NCBI GenBank assembly: GCA_002504525.1
Contig: DATD01000031.1
Location: 71,670 to 135,669, forward strand
Length of the DNA: 64,000 nucleotides
Reading direction: 5' to 3'
Origin: Methanomassiliicoccus sp. UBA345
GTDB lineage: Archaea; Thermoplasmatota; Thermoplasmata; Methanomassiliicoccales; Methanomassiliicoccaceae
Shown here: positions 18,505 through 28,183 of the stretch, one piece after another
Numbering within the stretch: the first letter of the stretch is position 1
Layout of the letters: each line of letters starts with the position of its first letter
Notes under the pieces: model-generated
The model's input: only the letters and a program-made list of their open reading frames with translations
Told to the model about the DNA's origin: nothing
Database searches by the model: none
Program-made: the position numbers and the translations under genes

Positions 18505-18514
18505 CCTTATACCT
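18505..18514 (-). promoter_or_regulatory. TATA box of rlmE
   Basis: Minus-strand GGTATAAGG, centred about 28 bases before the ATG at 18481. Predicts a leaderless transcript. Confidence 0.5.
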
Positions 18515-18596
18515 TTGGTCATGACCCCGACCGCAGGACAGCGCGGGGCACAAGAAAAGTTACAAAGCTAGCCTGGGATTACAGGTCCGATTGACC

Positions 18597-19628
<1,032 letters not shown>

Positions 19629-19634
19629 CGGCGC

Positions 19635-20180
19635 TCACTCGCGCAGCTTATGCGCGATGACGCCGGCCACCGCCCCCATGGCCGTGCACGTCTCCAGAGA
19701 GAACCCGCCAGGGGTGATGTCCAGGTGCCGGCGGCACATCTCGAACACCTCCCGGGGCGCTCCCTTCGGCCCCAGGCCGAACACCACCAGCACGCTCTGG
19801 CCGGAGCGGAGCATCGCCACCACTTCGTCGACGAGGACCTGCCGGTCCGGCGCGGGCTTGCGGGTGGTGAGGACCGCCTCGCCCAGCTGGGGAGGGAAGC
19901 CGCGGTTGGGATAGGGGAACGTCTGGAACCGCCCCTTCTCGGTCAGCTCCTTGAGGAAGCCGCCGTGCTCGCCGATCGATGTGGTCGTCGCCACCCATTC
20001 GGAGATCTCCTTCGGCGTGGTCAGCTCGGAAGGGAACGGAAATCCAAAGGTGGCAAGGTTGAGGTCGAATGCCAGGGCGAGCGGCCCGGCCCGGGCCAGG
20101 GCGCGGCGGTGGGCCTCCCTGAACTTGGTCGGATCGTATGAATTATAGAGGGCGATGGTCGCTCGGCCCAGGCGGGACAT
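19635..20180 (-). CDS. DUF531-type archaeal protein
   Basis: A 181-residue protein resembling the archaeal DUF531 family in its N-terminus (ALYNSYDPTKFREAHRRALARAGPLALAFD...) and its Gly-rich C-terminal knot-like segment (VFGLGPKGAPREVFEMCRRHLDITPGGFSLETCTAMGAVAGVIAHKL). That end looks like a SPOUT-type trefoil-knot cofactor site, so an RNA methyltransferase role is conceivable but inferred. The start at 20180 is chosen over 20201 because the AGCTTTTAG element near 20205-20213 would place the transcript start at about 20183. Confidence 0.7.
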   Translation of the reverse strand: MSRLGRATIALYNSYDPTKFREAHRRALARAGPLALAFDLNLATFGFPFPSELTTPKEISEWVATTTSIGEHGGFLKELTEKGRFQTFPYPNRGFPPQLGEAVLTTRKPAPDRQVLVDEVVAMLRSGQSVLVVFGLGPKGAPREVFEMCRRHLDITPGGFSLETCTAMGAVAGVIAHKLRE

Positions 20181-20221
20181 GGTCGGAGCGATGGGCGGCA
20201 TGACTAAAAGCTTTGCCCGGC

Positions 20222-20255
20222 CGGAAAGAAGAAGGGCCGCCCCACGGGGCGGCCC
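20222..20255 (-). terminator. Stem-loop terminator after deoxyhypusine synthase
   Basis: A perfect 10-bp inverted repeat (20234-20243 with 20246-20255) is followed on the minus strand by a T-rich run (TTCTTCTTT). It begins 9 bases after the deoxyhypusine synthase stop codon. Confidence 0.6.
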
Positions 20256-20263
20256 GTATGGCC

Positions 20264-21286
20264 TCAGTTGCCGTCCAGCATCTTGGCCCAACGGTACTTC
20301 GGGCGGTCCTTGAGGTCCGCGTTGTGGTACACGTAGCTGAAGATCAGCGGCACCACCGTGGTGGCCTCGGCGTACACCATCTGCTCGTGTGTGGTCTGCA
20401 CCTTGCCCCATGAGCTCGCCTCCTTCAGAGTGGAGGAGGAGCAGGCGCCGTCGCGGACATCGGCCACGGTGATCTGCACCGCGTACTTGTGCATCGGGAC
20501 CTCGGTACCCAGACACTCGGCGCAGACCACGGTGTCCTGGGCGAAGTTCTTCGGGACCCCGCCACCCACCATGAACAGGCCGGAGGTCTTGGCCGCCATC
20601 TTGATCCTCGTAATCTCGTAGAAGTCCTTCACCGAGTCGATGGACACGTGCTTCTCGGGATTCTCGTGCTGGTGCATCACCAGCCCGAACCCGGCGCTGC
20701 AGTCCGAGAAGGCGGGAACGAACACCGGCACGTCATGGCGGAAGGCCAGCTCTACCAGCGAGTCCTTCTTCTTGGCGTGCTTGGTGAGCCACCGCCCCAT
20801 CTCGCGGATGAACTCCCGCGACGAGTAGGGGCGAGGCTCCAGGCCGTCCGCGATCGCCTTGATGGTGGCATCGCAGTTCTGGAGCTCCTCCTCGTCGATG
20901 TAGGTGTCGTAGATGCGGTCGACGTAGTTGTCGCGCAGCATGTGATCGTCCACGAACGGCGTGCCCTGATAGTGCTTATACCCCAAGGCCTCGAAGAAGT
21001 CCATGTCGACTATGGAGGCGCCGGTCGCAACCACGGCGTCGATCATGTTGTGCTTGATCATGTCGGCATAGACATTCATGCACCCGCCGGCGCTGGTGCT
21101 GCCGGCCAGGGTCAGCATAGTGGTGCAGTCCCGGTCCTCAAGCATCATCTTCAGGATGTCGGCGGCACGGGCGGTATCGCGGGAGGTGAATGACATCTCG
21201 CGCATGCTGTCGATTATCTGCGTAGAGTCGTAGCTGGTCGCATCTACATGCGTGACGACTTTCTTGAGAAGGTCTTTCTTGGTCAT
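20264..21286 (-). CDS. dys: Deoxyhypusine synthase
   Basis: A 340-residue NAD-dependent enzyme that transfers the aminobutyl group of spermidine (or an archaeal analogue such as agmatine) to a lysine of aIF5A. Family marks: TLAGSTSAGG near the N-terminal third, VVATGASIVDMDF, VGGGVPKNFAQDT, and the segment EASSWGKV that contains the catalytic lysine. Length is normal. The gene ends at a strong stem-loop. It is a clear archaeal/eukaryal marker. Confidence 0.92.
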   Translation of the reverse strand: MTKKDLLKKVVTHVDATSYDSTQIIDSMREMSFTSRDTARAADILKMMLEDRDCTTMLTLAGSTSAGGCMNVYADMIKHNMIDAVVATGASIVDMDFFEALGYKHYQGTPFVDDHMLRDNYVDRIYDTYIDEEELQNCDATIKAIADGLEPRPYSSREFIREMGRWLTKHAKKKDSLVELAFRHDVPVFVPAFSDCSAGFGLVMHQHENPEKHVSIDSVKDFYEITRIKMAAKTSGLFMVGGGVPKNFAQDTVVCAECLGTEVPMHKYAVQITVADVRDGACSSSTLKEASSWGKVQTTHEQMVYAEATTVVPLIFSYVYHNADLKDRPKYRWAKMLDGN

Positions 21287-21443
21287 GGACGCTCACTCGA
21301 CTTGACGGCGGGAACGTCGCATGACATTATGCCATGCAGAGGTCTGGGACCCCCCGCCGTTCAAAGTGCGATGATATCGGTGCTAATAAGCTTAGCCCAA
21401 GAACGTTCCGGGCTTTGTTGGAACTCTTCGAGGTCGGAACGGT

Positions 21444-21614
21444 TCACTGCTCTTCGGCAGCCTTGCGGGGCCGACTGCATATGGAGTAGGAATCGCCGTC
21501 GAAGAAAACGTCCAGCTCAGGGTGTTCGGACTGGATCTCCTCGATCTTCCGCAAGACCTCGCGCAGCGTCAGGTCGCTCCTCTTGTCTATCTTGACATGG
21601 ACCTGCTTCTCCAT
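21444..21614 (-). CDS. Small 56-aa protein of unknown function
   Basis: A 56-codon frame: MEKQVHVKIDKRSDLTLREV at the start, then LRKIEEIQSEHPELDVFFDG, ending SRPRKAAEEQ. The pattern is a beta-strand, a charged helix and a second strand (LDVFFDGDSYSIC). It has a good ribosome-binding site (CCAGGTG, seven bases before the ATG) and an upstream TATA-like element, and no competing gene covers it. I do not recognise a family. Placed alone between deoxyhypusine synthase and the coiled-coil gene. Confidence 0.6.
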   Translation of the reverse strand: MEKQVHVKIDKRSDLTLREVLRKIEEIQSEHPELDVFFDGDSYSICSRPRKAAEEQ

Positions 21615-21664
21615 TCAGAACACCTGGCCACCGTCTGATATATACTCGTTGAATGAGCGAGTCG

Positions 21665-21676
21665 GTATTTATCACT
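21665..21676 (-). promoter_or_regulatory. TATA box candidate of the 56-aa gene
   Basis: Minus-strand GTGATAAATAC. It would start transcription near 21644 and leave a 30-base leader carrying the AGGTG site. A second TATA-like string at 21635-21647 is less consistent with that site. Confidence 0.4.
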
Positions 21677-21754
21677 ATCCGAGTGAGTGAGCTGGAGCAC
21701 GCTTTGGCAGCGCCGCTCTGCGAAGCTCGCTGCGCGGCCTGGTGAACCATGACG

Positions 21755-21771
21755 AAATAGTTAATAGCTCA
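21755..21771 (+). promoter_or_regulatory. Promoter of the coiled-coil/KaiC-like gene, shared motif
   Basis: Contains TTAATAGCTCA at 21761-21771, followed by GGGTGTTC. The same 11 bases and a similar GGGCGTTC follow in the pilin promoter at 24398-24408, suggesting common control. The TATA-like part is about 45 bases before the ATG at 21808. Confidence 0.5.
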
Positions 21772-21807
21772 GCCGGGTGTTCCCATCCGAACATCGTTCC
21801 CGGTGCT

Positions 21808-23541
21808 ATGGTGTCGCAAAATAAGGAGCCGAAGGTCGCTGCCGATGCCCCTGCCGAAGTGGCAGGGCCCAGCGACGCGGCCGCCGAGGAGCTGCGCCGG
21901 TGGATGGCAGGAGAGGCAGGACTGCTGTCCTGGCTGGAGACCGACCCCGCGGAGTCTCCGACGTTCTACAGCGACGCGCCGGCACAGGCGGAGATGGCCG
22001 CGCTCAAGGAGCGTCTTCTAGCCTACGAGTCCGAGATGGCCGTGCTTAGAGAGGAGCGCGAGAAGCTCGTCCAGAGGACCGACGAGGCCCTGGTGGAGGA
22101 GAACGCCCGCCTGAGAACGAGCCTGGGGGGCGCCCATGGCCAGGCGGGGGACGGGGCGACGGGGGGCGACGGACCTGCGGATCGAGGCGCGGCGAGCAAC
22201 GGGGAGCTGGAGAAGCGGTTCCGGGCCGAGCTGGAAGAGAAGGAGGCAGAGCACCGGCGCCGGGAGGCGGAGCTCGCGCAGAAACTGCAAAGCCTCCAGG
22301 ATGACCTCGAGCGGAAGGAGATCGAGGAGCGCATGCAGCTTGACGAGCTGCGCGTGGCCAAGTTGTCGGAGAGCGATGCCGTCAAGGAGTTCGAGGAGCG
22401 CATTCGCTCGGTCCAGGAGAAGGAGCGCCGCATAGTGGAGCTTCAGGACCTCACCAACCGCCTCCAGGACACCATCCAGGAGAGGGAGGACGAGCTGAAG
22501 GGGCTCAAGGAGATCGTCAGCTACAAGGAGCAGGAGCTTGCCCGCCGCGAGGAGGACCTTGCCTACCGGGAGCGGAAGTCCACCGAAGAGCGCCGCCGCC
22601 TGGAGGAGGCCCGGCGGACCGCCTCCGGCCTGGAGGAGGCCGAGCTCAAGAAGCATCTGGACGAGCTTAGGGCGGAGATCGACAAGCGGGAGAAGGAGAT
22701 CAAGGCCAAGGAGGAGTATCTGCGCGCCAAGGAGGCCGACCTGCGCCGCAGGGAGCAGGGGATCATCGAGGAGGACCTCAAGCACATGGACAAGGAGATC
22801 GCCATGGAGGTCCAGGTGGCCAAGGCCAAGACCGGCAACCCTCGCCTGGACGACCTCCTCATGGGCGGGGTGCCGTTCGGCAGCAACGTCCTGATGTACG
22901 GCCCCCCCTTCGTCGGGAAGGAGACCATGGTGTGCCAGTTCATCGCCGAGGGCCTCAAGAAGGGCATACCAGCCATATGGGTCACGACGGACAAGACCCC
23001 CGCCGGGCTGCGCGAGGAGATGAAGCTGGTCCTGCCCAGCTACGAGGAGTACGAGGCGTTGGGCCTGGTGCGGTACATTGATTCATATTCTCGCAGCATG
23101 GGCGACACCGTCGAGGACCAGTACACCATATACGTGAACGAGCCCACTGCCCACAACCTCATCATGGACGCCGTGGAAGAGGCGTCCAAGAAGTTCCTGG
23201 AAGGCCACGAGTACTACCGCCTGGCATTCAGGACGATATCCACGCTTATCGCCTATTCCGATCCGAACACTGCGTTCCGATTCCTCAGCCCGTTCTGCGG
23301 TCGCCGGAAGAGGGACCGCGCGGTGTCGATGTACACCATCGAGAAGGGCATGCACGGGGAGCAGGAGATCCAAATGCTGGGCTCCATCATGGATGGCATG
23401 ATCGACTTCAAGATCGATCAGCTGCGCACCTTCTTCATGGTCCGCGGCATCACCGATGTGCAGTCCCGCTCGTACATCCGATACACGGCATCGCGTCATG
23501 GGATCAGCATCGGATCGTTCGCCCTAGATCACATCAAGTGA
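21808..23541 (+). CDS. Coiled-coil protein with degenerate KaiC/RecA-like domain
   Basis: A 577-residue protein. Residues 1-60 are acidic and low-complexity. Residues 60-340 are a long charged coiled coil. Residues 342-577 have the outline of a KaiC/FlaH-type RecA domain (TGNPRLDDLLMGGVPFGSNV). The phosphate loop reads GPPFVGKET, with Glu in place of the usual Ser/Thr after Lys. The Walker B region reads RLAFRTISTLIAYSD, where active relatives have an Asp in the strand. ATP hydrolysis is therefore doubtful. The ATG at 21808 is preferred over an upstream GTG (21742), which lies before the TATA element. A structural or regulatory role at the membrane or pilus is an inference from the shared promoter. 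Confidence 0.8.
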   Translation: MVSQNKEPKVAADAPAEVAGPSDAAAEELRRWMAGEAGLLSWLETDPAESPTFYSDAPAQAEMAALKERLLAYESEMAVLREEREKLVQRTDEALVEENARLRTSLGGAHGQAGDGATGGDGPADRGAASNGELEKRFRAELEEKEAEHRRREAELAQKLQSLQDDLERKEIEERMQLDELRVAKLSESDAVKEFEERIRSVQEKERRIVELQDLTNRLQDTIQEREDELKGLKEIVSYKEQELARREEDLAYRERKSTEERRRLEEARRTASGLEEAELKKHLDELRAEIDKREKEIKAKEEYLRAKEADLRRREQGIIEEDLKHMDKEIAMEVQVAKAKTGNPRLDDLLMGGVPFGSNVLMYGPPFVGKETMVCQFIAEGLKKGIPAIWVTTDKTPAGLREEMKLVLPSYEEYEALGLVRYIDSYSRSMGDTVEDQYTIYVNEPTAHNLIMDAVEEASKKFLEGHEYYRLAFRTISTLIAYSDPNTAFRFLSPFCGRRKRDRAVSMYTIEKGMHGEQEIQMLGSIMDGMIDFKIDQLRTFFMVRGITDVQSRSYIRYTASRHGISIGSFALDHIK

Positions 23542-23702
23542 CCGCCCCTATGCTCAGAAAGACCGATCATCGGAAGTTGGCATCTCCGTTCGGCAGACTA
23601 TTCGAGCCTTCTTGCTCGGGGCGCTCGGCGTCTTGACCGTCGGCCGTTAGTACGTAGGTCATCCAGGGCCCTGGACGGCTTGCGAGGCGGGCAAGGCCGC
23701 CC

Positions 23703-24134
23703 TTAGGCGAACTCCGGTCCCGGCTGAGAGCGCTTGTTGACCTCCCCCTTCTTCTGCACGTTGATCCGGGGCATGGGGAACGGCGGAGGCAGGCGGATGT
23801 CGCGGGCGATCAGCAGCGCCGTCGGGATGCAGTTGCTCACGATGGCGTTGTGCACCAGATTGGCGACAGGGTCGGGCATGGAGCCGGAAGCGCTCCACGA
23901 CTGCATGAGGGCGTCCACCTCTCCGTTGAGGAGTATGGACCCCTCGATCTTGATGTACCCCATGCCGGAATAGTTGGCGGTGAACCGGAACTCCGCGGAG
24001 GCGGTCTGGTCGGAGACCTTGTTGATCCTCGTCACCGTGCTGTTGTGATCGATCCGAATGTTGGCAAGGTGCTCTCCTTGATGCGAGAAACGCTTAGCCT
24101 CTATGGTGGAGGCCTCGTACCCGATGATGTTCAT
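23703..24134 (-). CDS. Conserved hypothetical protein, beta-rich (143 aa)
   Basis: A 143-residue protein with successive beta-strand-like stretches (ANIRIDHNSTVTRIN, AEFRFTANYSGMGYIKIEGSILLNGE), a helix and a proline-rich basic C-terminus (LPPPFPMPRINVQKKGEVN). The strand pattern is reminiscent of the SecB-like fold, but I cannot establish homology. It starts from ATG 24134 with a TATA-like TCTAATAGC about 34 bases upstream. It is transcribed opposite to its neighbours, and its 3' side faces the 161-base gap after the coiled-coil gene, where I see only a GC-rich hairpin and no gene. Confidence 0.6.
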   Translation of the reverse strand: MNIIGYEASTIEAKRFSHQGEHLANIRIDHNSTVTRINKVSDQTASAEFRFTANYSGMGYIKIEGSILLNGEVDALMQSWSASGSMPDPVANLVHNAIVSNCIPTALLIARDIRLPPPFPMPRINVQKKGEVNKRSQPGPEFA

Positions 24135-24200
24135 GTCCTACCAGGCGAGCAATGGTTTGCCGGGCTATTAGACATTTTCCAGATATGAAAGGAAAAGGAG

Positions 24201-24273
24201 TGCCGCAGGCCGGGCTCGAACCAGCGACTTCAAGATCTTCAGTCTTGCACTCTCCCAGCTGAGTTACTGCGGC
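24201..24273 (-). tRNA. tRNA-Phe (GAA)
   Basis: A 73-base cloverleaf without intron: acceptor GCCGCAG/CTGCGGC, D stem ACTC/GAGT, anticodon stem CAAGA/TCTTG with loop CTGAAGA (anticodon GAA), T arm with TTCGAGC, and discriminator A. The 3' CCA is not encoded. A TATA box precedes it by 27 bases. Confidence 0.95.
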
Positions 24274-24296
24274 GTTGGGGCTCTGTAAAGTGGAAT

Positions 24297-24308
24297 CATA
24301 TAATAAAG
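24297..24308 (-). promoter_or_regulatory. TATA box of tRNA-Phe
   Basis: Minus-strand CTTTATTATATG, centred about 28 bases before the tRNA 5' end. Confidence 0.6.
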
Positions 24309-24394
24309 TTTCCTAGAGCCGTCACGGGGGCGGTTCGCTGGTATCACAGCCTTCAAGCGGGTGCCGCTCTGGTTCAGTAACATTCGGCTAGAAG

Positions 24395-24408
24395 CATTTA
24401 ATAGCTCA
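24395..24408 (+). promoter_or_regulatory. Promoter of the pilus operon, shared motif
   Basis: CATTTAATAGCTCA; TTAATAGCTCA at 24398-24408 is identical to the element before the coiled-coil gene at 21761-21771. Both are followed within five bases by GGGyGTTC. The predicted transcript start is about 24426, giving a leader of about 25 bases before the ATG at 24451. Confidence 0.55.
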
Positions 24409-24450
24409 CTGGGCGTTCTCCTCCGGAGGATCGGGGAGCTGAGAGCAGAC

Positions 24451-25389
24451 ATGTTATCGAGGAGTGAAGGCAGGGCCCTATCCAGGGGGGCGCGGGCCCG
24501 CCGTCTGAAGCAGGACCGGGAGGGCGTGGCGTCCACTGTGGGCACCATCATGGCCATCCTGGTGTTCCTGGCTCTCATGGCCCTCATCACCAACTCCTAC
24601 GTCCCCGCCTGGATGATGGACAATGAGCGGGCGCACACGAACCAGGTCATTGACCAGTTCGGCGGGCTCAAGGGCAAGGTGGACAGCATGATGGTGCAAT
24701 GGACCGTGCGCGGCGGCCCCTCCAACACCATGTACGCCCCGATCAGCCTCGGCTCGTCAGGAGTGCCGCTGTTCGCCTCCCCCACCATTGGAATATTGAG
24801 AACGGTCCCTCAGAACTCCTCCACCTCCGCTGTCGACATGACGTTCTACAACCCCTCCACGAACAAGGAGGAGAGCGTCAGCGGCGGTGGGAAGGTGGAA
24901 CTGTACTGCCCCAACCGCTACTACGTCCAGCAGTGGCTGGCCTACGAGAACGGGGCCATCATCATGAAGCAGCAGGACGGCCAGACCCTCCGCGCCTACC
25001 CCGGCCTGGTTTTCACCAAGACGGCCTCTGGGGTGGACATTCAGTTCACCCAGATCGATGTCTTGGGGCCGGGCATGACCGTGTCCGGGAGCGACTCGGT
25101 TGGCTTGAACATAGAGATGTTCTATGTCGACTCCCAGACCTACGATCTCCGTGACGATGAGGACGATTGGACCCTGGTGCTGAAGACCGAGTACGGGATG
25201 GCATGGCAGACGTACCTGAACGACACGTTCGTACGGCTGGACATGAAGAATGGCGTGGGCAATGACTACCAGATGGATGAACCGACAAACGACGCCAACG
25301 GCGTGACGACCATAGCGCTGACCATCTTCAATGTGAACGTTCTGACCGTGGACAATGCCATCGTCAGCATGACCGCGGTCGATTCCTGA
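24451..25389 (+). CDS. Archaeal type IV pilin/flagellin-like surface protein
   Basis: A 312-residue protein with a basic leader (RARRLKQDREG), then VASTVGTIMAILVFLALMAL, a hydrophobic helix. This is the class III prepilin layout in which cleavage would fall at the Gly before VASTVG. The remaining ~250 residues look extracellular, rich in Thr, Ser, Asn and aromatic residues. It is the first gene of a five-gene secretion operon, 8 bases before the first ATPase, and is the likely main substrate. The in-frame TTG/ATG codons further upstream precede the promoter. Confidence 0.75.
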   Translation: MLSRSEGRALSRGARARRLKQDREGVASTVGTIMAILVFLALMALITNSYVPAWMMDNERAHTNQVIDQFGGLKGKVDSMMVQWTVRGGPSNTMYAPISLGSSGVPLFASPTIGILRTVPQNSSTSAVDMTFYNPSTNKEESVSGGGKVELYCPNRYYVQQWLAYENGAIIMKQQDGQTLRAYPGLVFTKTASGVDIQFTQIDVLGPGMTVSGSDSVGLNIEMFYVDSQTYDLRDDEDDWTLVLKTEYGMAWQTYLNDTFVRLDMKNGVGNDYQMDEPTNDANGVTTIALTIFNVNVLTVDNAIVSMTAVDS

Positions 25390-25397
25390 GGCGTGAA

Positions 25398-27146
25398 ATG
25401 CAAGAGGCCGAGCCGCTGTACGCAGATGACCTGGACGAGGGGGCGCCCATCACCGGCCCCGAGGGAGAGAGCCTGAGGGCCAGGGTGAGGGACAACTACC
25501 TCAAGGTCCTGCGGAAGATGGTCCCCCGCCGCGGCTCCCGGGTGCGGCTGTCCACCGATCAGATTGCCAAGCACATCGAGTGGTCCAAGGGCAAGGGCTC
25601 GGTCATCACCCAGATACCGAGGATCGAGGACCCCGCGGTGGAGACCGTGGAATCCTACGCGGTGCTGGAGCCGTACAGCTACGTCCGCGTCACCTACAAC
25701 AACGATACCAGCGAGTACTTCCTTGAGCTGCTGGAACCCCGCCTGGGGGCGGACGAGGCGAAGCTGCTCGCCCTGATCAAGGACACCCTGGAGCGGACGC
25801 TCGGCTATGAGTGGGACAAGCTTACCGTCCTGGACAAGAGGGAGTACCTCCTGGAGAGCATGGAGAGCTTCGTGCGCAGCCGCGGCTACAAGGTGAGCTC
25901 GCTGTCCAAGAAGCGGATGGGCTACTACATACTGAGGGATTTCGTCGGATATGGAAAGATAGACGTCCTGATGCGCGACGAGAACATCGAGGACATCTCC
26001 TGCGACGGCGTGGGCGTCCCGCTGTTCGTGTACCACCGCAAGTACGGCAGCATCAAGACCGCCCTGGCGTTCGATGACGAGGAGAAGCTGAACTCCTACG
26101 TGGTGTCGCTCGGCCAACGAGGCGGCAAGCAGATCTCGGTGTCCAGCCCCATCCTGGACGGAACCACGCCGGAAGGGCACCGAGTGCAGGCCACGTATGC
26201 GAGGGAGGTCACGACGCGAGGTTCGACCTTCACCATACGCAGGTTCCGCGACAAGCCCTTCACGCCGATACACCTGATCAAGAACGGTACGGCCAGCGCG
26301 GAGATGATCGCATACTTCTGGATGGGCGTGGAGAATGGCGAGTCGATGATCGTGTGCGGCGGGACCGCGTCCGGAAAGACGTCCACGCTCAACAGCATCG
26401 CGCTGTTCATCCCTCCCGGGTTGAAGATCGTCAGCATGGAGGACACCAGGGAGATCAACCTTCCCCATCAGAACTGGATCCCGAGCGCCACCCGCTCCGG
26501 CGTGGGCGAACGCGGGCCGGACGGCAAGACCGCCGGGGAGATCGACATGTACGACCTCATGCGCGCCTCGCTGAGGCAGAGGCCGAACTACATCATCGTC
26601 GGCGAGGTCAGGGGTAAGGAGACGTACACCATGTTCCAGGCCATGGCCACCGGCCACACCACCTATTCGACGATGCACGCCGACTCGGTGCAGTCGATGG
26701 TCAACAGGCTGGAGAACGAGCCCATCAACTGTCCCCGCATCCTTCTTACCGCCCTGCGCAACGTGATCATCCAATCACAGGTCAGGGTCGGGAGCGAGCT
26801 GACCCGCCGGATGAAGCAGGTGATCGAGATCGTGGGATTCGAGCCGGACACCAACGAGCTCATATCCAACACCGTGTACGAGTGGGACCAGGTGGGCGAC
26901 CGCTTCGTGTACAAGGGCCACAGCTTCCTGTTCGACAAGATCATGGAGATGCGCAGCCTCACCCACGAGGAGATGATGCTGGAGTTCGACCGCCGGGTCG
27001 ACGTGGTGAAGTACATGGTGTACAGGGACATCACCGACCACCGGCGCATCTGGGAGATCGTCAACAAGTACGCGAAGGAGCCGGAGAAGGTCGTCGAGAG
27101 GATGCGCAGGGAGCTGCGCGAAGGGGGGGTCGAAGTTGGCGCCTGA
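25398..27146 (+). CDS. Type II/IV secretion ATPase (FlaI/TadA-like), copy 1
   Basis: A 582-residue hexameric secretion ATPase. After an N-terminal domain (about residues 1-180) comes VGYGKIDVLMRDENIEDISCDG, then Walker A GGTASGKTSTLN, the Asp box (SMEDTREINLPH), Walker B IIVGEVRGKE, the His box YSTMHADS, and RLENEPINCP. It would power pilus assembly with the two membrane proteins that follow. It overlaps the next gene by 11 bases. The second ATPase at 29083-30762 is a close paralogue, as the blocks around VGYG...SCDGVG and GGTASGKT align almost residue by residue. Confidence 0.9.
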   Translation: MQEAEPLYADDLDEGAPITGPEGESLRARVRDNYLKVLRKMVPRRGSRVRLSTDQIAKHIEWSKGKGSVITQIPRIEDPAVETVESYAVLEPYSYVRVTYNNDTSEYFLELLEPRLGADEAKLLALIKDTLERTLGYEWDKLTVLDKREYLLESMESFVRSRGYKVSSLSKKRMGYYILRDFVGYGKIDVLMRDENIEDISCDGVGVPLFVYHRKYGSIKTALAFDDEEKLNSYVVSLGQRGGKQISVSSPILDGTTPEGHRVQATYAREVTTRGSTFTIRRFRDKPFTPIHLIKNGTASAEMIAYFWMGVENGESMIVCGGTASGKTSTLNSIALFIPPGLKIVSMEDTREINLPHQNWIPSATRSGVGERGPDGKTAGEIDMYDLMRASLRQRPNYIIVGEVRGKETYTMFQAMATGHTTYSTMHADSVQSMVNRLENEPINCPRILLTALRNVIIQSQVRVGSELTRRMKQVIEIVGFEPDTNELISNTVYEWDQVGDRFVYKGHSFLFDKIMEMRSLTHEEMMLEFDRRVDVVKYMVYRDITDHRRIWEIVNKYAKEPEKVVERMRRELREGGVEVGA

Positions 27147-28176
27147 GATCTCCGACGACTTCTCCAAGTTCGACACGCGGAAGAAGGGATACCTGAAGAC
27201 GAAGCAGGTGGAGGAGAGGGCCGAGGAGTGGGCCCCCCACGTGATCAAGCTCCCCCAGGGCACCCTTCCCAAGTACATCGAGCTGACCAACTACCAGATG
27301 TTCTGCTGGAGGCTCATGGGCAAGGCGGTGATGCTGCGCGCGAAGCCCAATCCCCGCCTGGAGCTGCAGCTCCAGCAGGCCCAGATGCGCATGAGGGCGG
27401 AGGAGTACATCGCCTACACCTGGATGACCACGCTGCTCGTCCTGGTGGCGTCGGTGGCGGTGGCCGTCCTGCTCGGCGGCACCATGCTGACGCTGCTGCA
27501 GGTACCGGTGGGCCTGGTCATGGTGTTCTTCATCCTCATCGTCATGCTGCCGCCCATGATGACGTTCGGGGTGCTGCTGTCGATCCCCTCGTCCAAGGCC
27601 AAGACCAGGGGCCGGGACATCGACAAGCGCATCGGCCCGGCGATGAGCTTCATCTCCGCCATGGCCTCCGCCGACGTCAACATCGATGTCATATTCAAGG
27701 AGCTGGCCAGGCAGGACATCTACGGGGAGATCAAGAACGAGGCGGAATGGATCACCAGGGACAGCGAGCTGCTGGGCATCGACATCCTCACGGCGATCAA
27801 CCGCGCCGCGCAGAGGACCCCGTCGGTCAAGTTCCAGGAGTTCCTGCAGGGCGTGGTGACGACCTCGACCTCAGGCGGCCAACTCAAGCCCTACTTCCTG
27901 CAGAAGGCCGAGCAGTTCGAAAAGGAGGGGAAGCTGGCGATGCGCTCCCAGCTGGAGACCCTCGGCCTGATGGCCGAGACGTTCGTGACAGTGGTGGTGG
28001 CGTTCCCGCTGTTCCTGGTGGTGATCATGGCCATCATGGCCATCGTGCCGGGAGGCGGTGGCAGCCCCGGCATGACCATACTTCTGCTGGAGATGGTGGT
28101 AGGACTGATGGTGCCGTTCTCGCAGTTCGGCTTCATATTCTTCGTCTGGAACACGACCAAGGAGTCGTCGTTCTGA
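27136..28176 (+). CDS. Type II secretion F-domain membrane protein (TadB/FlaJ-like), copy 1
   Basis: A 346-residue polytopic protein: a soluble N-terminus of about 95 residues, two membrane helices near residues 95-150, a cytoplasmic T2SF domain (PAMSFISAMASADVNIDVIF), and helices near the C-terminus (VTVVVAFPLFLVVIMAIMAIVPGGGG). The start is a TTG at 27136 inside the end of the ATPase gene, implying coupling. Archaeal FlaJ normally carries two T2SF domains in one chain; here the domains are on two separate genes, as in TadB/TadC. Confidence 0.85.
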   Translation: MAPEISDDFSKFDTRKKGYLKTKQVEERAEEWAPHVIKLPQGTLPKYIELTNYQMFCWRLMGKAVMLRAKPNPRLELQLQQAQMRMRAEEYIAYTWMTTLLVLVASVAVAVLLGGTMLTLLQVPVGLVMVFFILIVMLPPMMTFGVLLSIPSSKAKTRGRDIDKRIGPAMSFISAMASADVNIDVIFKELARQDIYGEIKNEAEWITRDSELLGIDILTAINRAAQRTPSVKFQEFLQGVVTTSTSGGQLKPYFLQKAEQFEKEGKLAMRSQLETLGLMAETFVTVVVAFPLFLVVIMAIMAIVPGGGGSPGMTILLLEMVVGLMVPFSQFGFIFFVWNTTKESSF

Positions 28177-28183
28177 GGTGGGC

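Noticed and set aside
23542..23702. GC-rich hairpins, including CCAGGGCCCTGG, suggesting an ncRNA
   Set aside because: No match to 5S, SRP or RNase P RNA cores that I can recognise, and no TATA box; more likely a terminator region between convergent genes.
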